Below, piece after piece: positions 57,431 to 64,000 of a stretch of 64,000 nucleotides of DNA. Origin of the DNA: Leclercia sp. LSNIH1 (lineage in GTDB: Bacteria; Pseudomonadota; Gammaproteobacteria; Enterobacterales; Enterobacteriaceae); NCBI RefSeq assembly GCF_002902985.1, contig NZ_CP026167.1, positions 1-64,000 on the forward strand, given 5' to 3'. Position 1 is the stretch's first letter; each line of letters opens with the position of its first letter. A model generated the notes under the pieces. It was not told the origin of the DNA, made no database searches, and was given only the letters and a program-made list of their open reading frames with translations. The position numbers were made by a program, and so were the translations under genes.

Positions 57431-58510
57431 TTACAGAACGTCAACCGCGTTCAGCTCTTTGAACGCCTGCTCCAGACGCGTCACCATAGAGGTCTGGGCT
57501 GCACGCAGCCATACGCGTGGATCGTAGTATTTCTTGTTCGGCTGGTCTTCGCCTTTCGGGTTGCCCAGCTGGCCCTGCAGGTAAGCTTCGTTAGTTTTGT
57601 AGTACTGCAGAATACCGTCCCAGGTTGCCCATTGGGTGTCGGTATCGATGTTCATTTTGATAACACCGTAGCTAACGGAATCTTTGATTTCCTGAGCAGA
57701 AGAACCGGAACCGCCGTGGAAGACGAAGTTCAGGCTGTTGTGCGGCAGGTTGTGTTTCTTGGAAACGTACTCCTGAGAATCACGCAGGATGGTTGGGGTC
57801 AGAACCACGTTACCTGGCTTGTACACACCGTGTACGTTACCGAAGGAAGCCGCGATGGTGAAACGTGGGCTGATTTTGCTCAGCTCGGTGTAAGCGTAAT
57901 CAACGTCTTCTGGCTGAGTGTACAGAGCAGAAGCGTCCATGTGGCTGTTGTCCACGCCATCTTCTTCGCCACCGGTGCAACCCAGCTCGATTTCCAGGGT
58001 CATGTCCATTTTGGCCATGCGAGCCAGGTATTTGGAGCAGATCTCGATGTTCTCTTCCAGAGACTCTTCAGACAGGTCGATCATGTGAGAAGAGAACAGT
58101 GGCTTACCGGTTGCAGCGAAGTGTTTTTCGCCCGCGTCCAGCAGACCGTCGATCCACGGCAGCAGTTTCTTCGCGCAGTGGTCAGTGTGCAGGATTACTG
58201 GAACGCCGTAGTGTTCAGCCATCTGGTGAACGTGATGTGCGCCAGAGATTGCGCCCAGGATTGCCGCGCCCTGAGGAACGTCAGTTTTCACGCCTTTACC
58301 TGCGATAAACGCAGCACCGCCGTTAGAGAACTGAACGATTACCGGCGCTTTAACTTTTGCTGCAGCTTCCAGTACGGCGTTAATAGAGTCGGTACCGACG
58401 CAGTTAACCGCTGGCAGCGCAAAGTTGTTTTCTTTAGCTACCTGGAACACTTTCTGAACGTCATCACCAGTGATCACGCCAGGTTTTACGAAATCAAAAA
58501 TTTTAGACAT
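57431..58510 (-). CDS. fbaA: Fructose-bisphosphate aldolase, class II
   Basis: FbaA is the zinc-dependent glycolytic aldolase splitting fructose 1,6-bisphosphate. The 359-residue protein has zinc ligands in ILHTDHCAKKLLPW (His110, general base Asp109 in E. coli numbering) and the GCTGGEEDGVD loop and HGGSGS phosphate site. Codon use is that of a highly expressed gene. It is third in epd-pgk-fbaA, 89 bp after pgk. Confidence 0.98.
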   Translation of the reverse strand: MSKIFDFVKPGVITGDDVQKVFQVAKENNFALPAVNCVGTDSINAVLEAAAKVKAPVIVQFSNGGAAFIAGKGVKTDVPQGAAILGAISGAHHVHQMAEHYGVPVILHTDHCAKKLLPWIDGLLDAGEKHFAATGKPLFSSHMIDLSEESLEENIEICSKYLARMAKMDMTLEIELGCTGGEEDGVDNSHMDASALYTQPEDVDYAYTELSKISPRFTIAASFGNVHGVYKPGNVVLTPTILRDSQEYVSKKHNLPHNSLNFVFHGGSGSSAQEIKDSVSYGVIKMNIDTDTQWATWDGILQYYKTNEAYLQGQLGNPKGEDQPNKKYYDPRVWLRAAQTSMVTRLEQAFKELNAVDVL

Positions 58511-58599
58511 GTTGCGAGTCCTGTATCTTCGGCCTTGGAAAGGGGCGAGCTCTTAAAAGCGCGCTGAAAATTGGGCAGGTTTCCCTGCCCTAAAATGGC

Positions 58600-59763
58600 T
58601 TACTTCTTAGCGCGCTCTTCGAGCATGGCTACTGCTGGCAGAACTTTGCCTTCCACGAATTCGAGGAATGCGCCGCCGCCAGTGGAGATGTAGGAGATCT
58701 TGTCGGAAATACCGAACAGATCGATGGCTGCCAGGGTGTCACCGCCGCCAGCAATGGAGAATGCGTCGCTGTCTGCAATCGCGTTAGCCACGATTTCAGT
58801 ACCTTTACGGAAGTTCGGGAATTCGAACACGCCAACCGGACCGTTCCACAGAATGGTTTTTGCATTCTTCAGGATTTCAGCCAGTTTCTCTGCAGAGGCG
58901 TCGCCCAGGTCCAGAATCTGCTCTTCATTTTTGATGTCAGAAACAGATTTCAGCTCTGCGGTTGCGGTTTCAGAGAACTCGGTCGCGACGCGAACGTCAG
59001 TTGGAACCGGGATATCGCAGGTGCTCAGCAGGCGTTTCGCTTCGTCAACCAGGTCTGCTTCGTACAGGGATTTACCCACGTTGTGGCCCTGGGCAGCAAC
59101 GAAGGTGTTAGCGATACCACCGCCAACGATCAGCTGGTCAGCGATTTTGGACAGGGAGTCCAGAACGGTCAGTTTGGTGGAAACTTTAGAACCACCAACG
59201 ATAGCAACCATCGGACGAGCAGGTTCTTTCAGCGCTTTACCCAGCGCATCCAGCTCAGCGGCCAGCAGAGGACCTGCACAAGCGACGTCGGCGAATTTAC
59301 CGATACCGTGGGTAGAAGCCTGGGCACGGTGAGCGGTACCGAAGGCGTCCATCACGAATACGTCGCACAGTGCAGCATATTTTTTGGACAGGGTTTCGTC
59401 GTCTTTCTTCTCGCCTTTGTTGAAGCGAACGTTTTCCAGAACAACCAGTTCACCTTCAGCAACTTCCACGCCGTCCAGGTAGTCTTTAACCAGACGTACC
59501 GGGCTGGACAGTTTGTCTTTCAGGTAATTAACAACCGGCAGCAGAGAGAATTCTTCGTTGTACTCGCCTTCGGTCGGACGACCCAGGTGGGAGGTTACCA
59601 TCACTTTTGCGCCCTGCTTCAGTGCCAGTTCGATGGTTGGCAGAGAGGCACGGATACGCGCGTCGCTGGTCACTTTACCCTCTTTAACCGGTACGTTCAG
59701 ATCCGCACGGATGAAAACGCGTTTACCTGCCAGATCCAGATCGGTCATCTTAATTACAGACAT
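58600..59763 (-). CDS. pgk: Phosphoglycerate kinase
   Basis: Pgk makes ATP from 1,3-bisphosphoglycerate. The 387-residue monomer has the N-domain substrate site (RADLNVP, residues 19-25, and [10 protein letters not shown] near 57) and the C-domain nucleotide site ([13 protein letters not shown] near 190; GGGDTLAAI near 350). It follows epd after 49 bp. Confidence 0.98.
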   Translation of the reverse strand: MSVIKMTDLDLAGKRVFIRADLNVPVKEGKVTSDARIRASLPTIELALKQGAKVMVTSHLGRPTEGEYNEEFSLLPVVNYLKDKLSSPVRLVKDYLDGVEVAEGELVVLENVRFNKGEKKDDETLSKKYAALCDVFVMDAFGTAHRAQASTHGIGKFADVACAGPLLAAELDALGKALKEPARPMVAIVGGSKVSTKLTVLDSLSKIADQLIVGGGIANTFVAAQGHNVGKSLYEADLVDEAKRLLSTCDIPVPTDVRVATEFSETATAELKSVSDIKNEEQILDLGDASAEKLAEILKNAKTILWNGPVGVFEFPNFRKGTEIVANAIADSDAFSIAGGGDTLAAIDLFGISDKISYISTGGGAFLEFVEGKVLPAVAMLEERAKK

Positions 59764-59812
59764 GGTGAATCCTCTCGTTGATTCTTAAAGTTTTGCAGAC
59801 GCAATACGCGTC

Positions 59813-60832
59813 TTACCTGAAACCTTGTGCGGCCATGGCTAACGTGGTGTCGAGCATCCTGTTAGCAAAGCCCCATTCGTTATCACACCAGACCAGCGTC
59901 TTGATCAGGTGCGCTCCACTCACGCGCGTTTGGGTGCCATCTACAATGGCGCTGTGCGGATCGTGGTTAAAATCTACTGAGACCAACGGTAATTCCGTAT
60001 AGTCAACTATACCATGAAATGCTTGCTGTGCCGCCTTTTGCAGCAACAGGTTGACCTCAAAGGCTTTTACCGGTTTTTTAACGGTAACGCTGAGGTCGAT
60101 CGCCGTCACGTTGATGGTAGGTACGCGGACCGCGATAGCTTCAAAACGATCTTCAAACTGCGGAAAAATTCGGGTTATACCGGCCGCCAGTTTGGTGTCC
60201 ACCGGGATAATCGACTGACTCGCCGCGCGAGTGCGTCGCAGGTCCGGGTGGTAAGCGTCAATGACCTGCTGATCGTGCATGGCTGAGTGGATCGTGGTAA
60301 CCGTACCCGACTCAATGCCGTAGGCATCGTCCAGCAGCTTGATGACCGGAATAATACAGTTGGTAGTACAGGAGGCATTGGAGACAATTCGGTGTTCTGC
60401 GTGCAACTCGTGATGGTTGACGCCGTAAACCACCGTGGCATCGAGATCGTTACTGCCAGGATGTGAAAAGAGCACTTTCTTTGCGCCAGCCGCCAGATGG
60501 GCTTCGCCGTGTTCGCGGTTGCCGTAGACGCCGGTACAATCGAGTACCACATCGACACCCAGTTCACGCCAGGGTAATGCTTCGATCGTCCGCTCATGAA
60601 GCACACGGATCACGTCATCACCGACAAGCAGCTGCTCTCTCTCCTGACGAACGTCCCAGGCAAAGCGTCCATGGCTGGTGTCATATTTCAATAAATGCGC
60701 CATGCCTGCGGCATCCGCCAGTTCATTGATGGCCACCACGGTAATTTCCGCCCGGCGTCCGGATTCATATAAAGCACGAACCACGTTACGTCCGATGCGA
60801 CCGAAACCATTAATCGCTACGCGTACGGTCAT
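59813..60832 (-). CDS. epd: D-erythrose-4-phosphate dehydrogenase
   Basis: Epd oxidises erythrose 4-phosphate to 4-phosphoerythronate, the first step of pyridoxal phosphate synthesis. The 339-residue GAPDH-like protein has the NAD loop [10 protein letters not shown] (8-17) and the catalytic cysteine in [10 protein letters not shown] (about residue 155). It leads the epd-pgk-fbaA operon, linking glycolysis and pentose phosphate intermediates. Confidence 0.97.
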   Translation of the reverse strand: MTVRVAINGFGRIGRNVVRALYESGRRAEITVVAINELADAAGMAHLLKYDTSHGRFAWDVRQEREQLLVGDDVIRVLHERTIEALPWRELGVDVVLDCTGVYGNREHGEAHLAAGAKKVLFSHPGSNDLDATVVYGVNHHELHAEHRIVSNASCTTNCIIPVIKLLDDAYGIESGTVTTIHSAMHDQQVIDAYHPDLRRTRAASQSIIPVDTKLAAGITRIFPQFEDRFEAIAVRVPTINVTAIDLSVTVKKPVKAFEVNLLLQKAAQQAFHGIVDYTELPLVSVDFNHDPHSAIVDGTQTRVSGAHLIKTLVWCDNEWGFANRMLDTTLAMAAQGFR

Positions 60833-61102
60833 AAGTCTCCTGCAAAGCTTTCCCTGACACGAGGTGGCTGACAGAGTAATGCAGCAACGCGCTGAGGGGA
60901 ATCCTTGCCTGTCACAAACTCCAACTGATTGGTCATTTGTCGAACATTTAATCGACTGAAACGCTTCAGCCAGAATAAGCGAAACACGGAATAAAGGGAA
61001 TGACTGTCCAGACCAATAAGCCAGCTATATGACACACATCACATTTTAAGTGGAATAATTTACAGAGGTATTACATCTTTGAGGAATAACATGCACAAAA
61101 AA
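60833..61102 (-). promoter_or_regulatory. epd promoter region
   Basis: This is the non-repeat part of the 347-bp gap between epd and tktA. It has a CRP-like site at 61028 and an AT-rich promoter-like zone. In E. coli epd is transcribed from CRP-responsive promoters in this region. No gene is seen. Confidence 0.55.
61028..61043 (-). promoter_or_regulatory. CRP site upstream of epd
   Basis: TATGA-N6-TCACA matches the CRP consensus at 9 of 10 positions and extends as TCACATTTT. It is about 195 bp upstream of the epd start. Confidence 0.7.
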
Positions 61103-61171
61103 GCCGGGTGACGCTTACGCCTGCCCGGCCTGAATATTTGTAGGCCCGGCAAGCTACGCGCCGCCGGGCAC
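61103..61171. repeat. REP pair downstream of tktA
   Basis: Two inverted REP units (61103-61132 and 61140-61171) lie between the tktA stop and the epd promoter. TTTTTT on the minus strand after the first unit makes it a likely tktA terminator. Confidence 0.85.
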
Positions 61172-61179
61172 AACCATGA

Positions 61180-63171
61180 TTACAGCAGTTCTTTCGCTTT
61201 CGCGACCACGTTCTCAACGGTGAAGCCGAACTCTTCGAACAGCTGCTCAGCTGGCGCAGACTCACCGAAGGTGGTCATGCCAACGATAGCGCCGTTCAGG
61301 CCCACGTATTTGAACCAGTAGTCAGCGATACCCGCTTCGATTGCCACTCGGGCAGAAACGGCTTTCGGCAGTACAGATTCACGGTAAGCCGCGTCCTGCT
61401 TGTCGAAGGCATCGGTAGACGGCATGGAGACCACGCGCGCTTTCACGCCTTCGCCTGCCAGCTGATCCCAGGCGGCAACAGCCAGTTCAACTTCAGAACC
61501 GGTTGCGATGAAGATCACCTGCGGCTGACCGTCGCAGTCTTTCAGCACGTAACCACCGCGGGCGATGTTCGCCAGCTGCTCTTCGGTACGATCCTGCTGA
61601 GCCAGGTTCTGACGGGAGAGGATCAGCGCGGTTGGGCCGTCCTGACGCTCAACGCCATATTTCCACGCTACCGCCGATTCAACCTGGTCACATGGACGCC
61701 ATGTGGACATGTTCGGGGTCACGCGCAGGGAAGCAACCTGCTCAACCGGCTGGTGGGTCGGGCCATCTTCGCCCAGACCGATAGAGTCGTGGGTGTAGAC
61801 CATCACCTGACGCTGTTTCATCAGCGCAGCCATACGCACCGCGTTACGGGCATATTCCACGAACATCAGGAAGGTGGAGGTGTACGGCAGGAAACCACCG
61901 TGCAGGGAGATACCGTTGGCAATCGCGGTCATACCGAACTCACGAACACCGTAATGGATGTAGTTACCGGCAGTATCTTCGTTGATGGCTTTAGAGCCAG
62001 ACCAGATAGTCAGGTTTGATGGTGCCAGGTCAGCGGAGCCGCCGAGGAACTCTGGCAGCAGCGGGCCGAAGGCTTCGATCGCATTCTGGGAGGCTTTACG
62101 GCTGGCGATTTTAGCCGGGTTAGCCTGCAGCTTAGCGATGAACTCGTTCGCTTTGGCGTCGAAGTCTGCTGGCATGTCACCTTTCATACGACGGGTGAAC
62201 TCTGCCGCTTCCTGTGGGAAGGCTTTAGCGTAGGCGGCGAATTTCTCGTTCCATGCCGCTTCTTTCGCCTGACCAGCTTCTTTGGCATCCCACTGCGCAT
62301 AAATTTCAGACGGGATTTCAAACGCAGCGTGTTTCCAGCCCAGCGCTTCACGGGTCAGGGCGATCTCTGCGTCACCCAGCGGTGCGCCGTGGGAGTCGTG
62401 CGTACCGGCTTTGTTCGGAGAACCGAAACCGATGATGGTTTTGCACATCAGCAGGGACGGTTTGTCAGTCACTGCGCGCGCTTCTTCTACTGCACGTTTA
62501 ATCGCTTCAGCATCGTGACCGTCAACGCCACGCACCACGTGCCAGCCGTAGGCTTCGAAACGTGCTGCGGTGTCGTCAGTGAACCAGCCTTCAATGTGGC
62601 CGTCGATGGAGATGCCGTTGTCGTCATAGAACGCAACCAGTTTGCCCAGTTTCAGGGTGCCTGCCAGGGAGCACACTTCGTGAGAAATGCCTTCCATCAT
62701 GCAGCCATCACCCAGGAATGCATAGGTGAAGTGGTCGACGATGTCATGACCCGGACGGTTGAACTGCGCCGCCAGCGTCTTCTCGGCAATCGCCATACCC
62801 ACGGCGTTAGCAATACCCTGACCCAGCGGACCGGTAGTGGTTTCAACACCTGCGGTGTAACCCACTTCCGGGTGACCCGGGGTTTTGGAGTGCAGCTGAC
62901 GGAAGTTTTTCAGCTCTTCGATTGGCAGATCATAGCCGGTGAGGTGCAGCAGGCTGTAGATCAGCATCGAGCCGTGGCCGTTAGAGAGAACGAAACGGTC
63001 GCGGTCAGCCCAGGCAGGGTTCTGCGGGTTGTGGTTCAGGAAATCACGCCACAGGACTTCGGCAATGTCAGCCATACCCATAGGGGCACCCGGGTGACCG
63101 GACTTAGCTTTTTGTACAGCATCCATGCTCAGCGCACGAATAGCATTGGCAAGCTCTTTACGTGAGGACAT
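61180..63171 (-). CDS. tktA: Transketolase 1
   Basis: TktA moves two-carbon units between sugar phosphates with thiamine diphosphate and supplies erythrose 4-phosphate, the substrate of Epd encoded nearby. The 663-residue protein has the ThDP fold [12 protein letters not shown] (about 154-165), the catalytic His loop GHP at 25-27, and the transketolase motif [12 protein letters not shown] (about 469-480). The start is the ATG at 63171 ([12 protein letters not shown]); the frame extends 10 codons more. Confidence 0.98.
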   Translation of the reverse strand: MSSRKELANAIRALSMDAVQKAKSGHPGAPMGMADIAEVLWRDFLNHNPQNPAWADRDRFVLSNGHGSMLIYSLLHLTGYDLPIEELKNFRQLHSKTPGHPEVGYTAGVETTTGPLGQGIANAVGMAIAEKTLAAQFNRPGHDIVDHFTYAFLGDGCMMEGISHEVCSLAGTLKLGKLVAFYDDNGISIDGHIEGWFTDDTAARFEAYGWHVVRGVDGHDAEAIKRAVEEARAVTDKPSLLMCKTIIGFGSPNKAGTHDSHGAPLGDAEIALTREALGWKHAAFEIPSEIYAQWDAKEAGQAKEAAWNEKFAAYAKAFPQEAAEFTRRMKGDMPADFDAKANEFIAKLQANPAKIASRKASQNAIEAFGPLLPEFLGGSADLAPSNLTIWSGSKAINEDTAGNYIHYGVREFGMTAIANGISLHGGFLPYTSTFLMFVEYARNAVRMAALMKQRQVMVYTHDSIGLGEDGPTHQPVEQVASLRVTPNMSTWRPCDQVESAVAWKYGVERQDGPTALILSRQNLAQQDRTEEQLANIARGGYVLKDCDGQPQVIFIATGSEVELAVAAWDQLAGEGVKARVVSMPSTDAFDKQDAAYRESVLPKAVSARVAIEAGIADYWFKYVGLNGAIVGMTTFGESAPAEQLFEEFGFTVENVVAKAKELL

Positions 63172-63450
63172 TTTGACTCCAGATCGGATGTTGAAGGCCA
63201 TGCCCGTTTCGGCTTGACGACAGCGCGTTTTGGGCTACGCCAGAAAAAAGTGCCAACAATGTAACCCAAGCGACAAAGCATGTACATGGACCATTCTTTT
63301 GCCGCTTAAGAAATCTCTGGAACAGGCTCGCACGTTGCGCAATCTTCTCGCTCGCCTTCGTTTATATTCTTTATAATTGGAGCTGCACCCTCCTCCGGGG
63401 CGGCAAAACTTTCAGAATTTATCAAGTTTAACGAGTACGGAAGCAACATA

Positions 63451-64000
63451 ATGAAAATGCGTGCAGTAGTGCTGGCTCTGGGAACGACCCTTCTTCTTAG
63501 CGGGTGTCAGAATATGAATTCTGGTGGCCTGCTGAGCTCCGGAGCAGAGGCGTTTCAGGCCTACTCCCTCACCGATGCCCAGGTGAAAACATTAAGCGAT
63601 GAGGCCTGTAAAGAGATGGACGGTAAAGCGACCATCGCACCGGCAGACAGCACTTACGCTCAGCGTCTGAATAAGATTGCTTCAGCACTTGGCGACAACA
63701 TTAACGGCCAGCCGGTGAACTACAAGGTTTACATGGCGAAAGACGTTAACGCCTTTGCGATGGCTAACGGCTGCATCCGCGTCTACAGCGGATTAATGGA
63801 CATGATGAACGACAATGAAGTCGAAGCGGTTATCGGCCATGAAATGGGCCACGTTGCCCTCGGCCATGTGAAGAAAGGGATGCAGGTTGCCCTCGGCACG
63901 AACGCCGTTCGCGTGGCGGCGGCCTCTGCGGGTGGTATTGTAGGTAGCCTTTCCCAGTCGCAGCTCGGCGATCTCGGTGAAAAACTGGTTAACTCCCAGT
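63451..64000 (+). CDS. loiP: Outer-membrane metalloprotease lipoprotein LoiP (partial)
   Basis: The first 183 codons are present; the C-terminus lies beyond the window. LoiP (YggG) is an M48-family protease of the outer membrane linked to low-osmolarity growth in E. coli. The signal peptide ends with lipobox LLSGC (C19), and the zinc motif HEMGH is at residues 130-134. It diverges from tktA with a 279-bp gap, as in E. coli. GGAAGCAACATA precedes the ATG. Confidence 0.95.
   Translation, partial: MKMRAVVLALGTTLLLSGCQNMNSGGLLSSGAEAFQAYSLTDAQVKTLSDEACKEMDGKATIAPADSTYAQRLNKIASALGDNINGQPVNYKVYMAKDVNAFAMANGCIRVYSGLMDMMNDNEVEAVIGHEMGHVALGHVKKGMQVALGTNAVRVAAASAGGIVGSLSQSQLGDLGEKLVNSQ

Noticed and set aside
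57365..58567. 400-codon ORF antisense to fbaA
   Set aside because: Covers the fbaA terminator and the whole of a highly expressed gene; composition is that of a shadow.

Overview
The window is chromosomal DNA from a member of the Enterobacteriaceae, most like Enterobacter, Lelliottia or Leclercia. The backbone follows the E. coli order lysA-lysR-ygeA-araE-kduD-kduI-yqeF ... glyU-actS-lysS-prfB-recJ-dsbC-xerD-fldB-ygfX-sdhE-ygfZ-trhA-yqfB-bglA-ygfF-gcvPHT-ubiI-ubiH-pepP-ygfB-zapA-ssrS-fau-serA-rpiA-argP-yggE-argO-mscS-fbaA-pgk-epd-tktA-loiP. The REP repeats are of the GCCGGGTGGCG...CTTACCCGGC type. Genus is inferred from recall of gene order and repeat type, not from a search.

Layout. (1) 1-2219: an incomplete lactose/cellobiose-type PTS permease EIIC diverges from an AscG-like LacI-family repressor. 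Two near-identical palindromes lie between them. (2) 2189-5188: lysA/lysR and the racemase gene ygeA. (3) 5227-17858: a pectin-oligomer catabolic island built around the conserved araE-kduD-kduI core. It holds kdgF, the oligogalacturonide ABC importer togMNAB, two different oligogalacturonate lyase genes and the outer-membrane porin kdgM. Seven KdgR-like operators mark its promoters. araE has its own AraC and CRP sites. (4) 17881-25803: yqeF, a cupin gene, a LysR/PACE efflux pair, yqeG, yjdI-yjdJ, a lipoprotein, an OmpA paralogue, an IprA-type regulator and tRNA-Gly(CCC). (5) 25884-36725: housekeeping genes, including the xerD-dsbC-recJ-prfB-lysS cluster with the programmed prfB frameshift. 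(6) 36778-39834: an RpiR-family regulator and bglA, the latter split by a complete 768-bp IS1 with a 9-bp target duplication. (7) 39921-64000: the glycine cleavage operon, the ubiquinone hydroxylase operon, 6S RNA, serine and pentose-phosphate genes, argP with its target argO, mscS, and the fbaA-pgk-epd and tktA genes. It ends inside loiP.

How the genes work together. Oligogalacturonides would cross the outer membrane through KdgM and the inner membrane through TogMNAB. Either Ogl would cleave them to unsaturated galacturonate (and DKI from saturated ends), KdgF would linearise the product to DKI, and KduI then KduD would give 2-keto-3-deoxygluconate. AraE takes up arabinose, another pectin-derived sugar. 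No pectate lyase, kdgK, kdgA or kdgR gene is in the window, so depolymerisation and the last steps must be encoded elsewhere or come from other organisms. The aromatic beta-glucoside route looks damaged, because the only 6-phospho-beta-glucosidase gene here is broken by IS1.

I found no CRISPR array, prophage, toxin-antitoxin or recognisable defence system. The strongest non-routine signals are the KdgR-type island with two Ogl paralogues, the bglA::IS1 insertion, the paired operators at 949 and 1043, and a tiny ORF with an ideal ribosome binding site that runs into a terminator stem at 17810.
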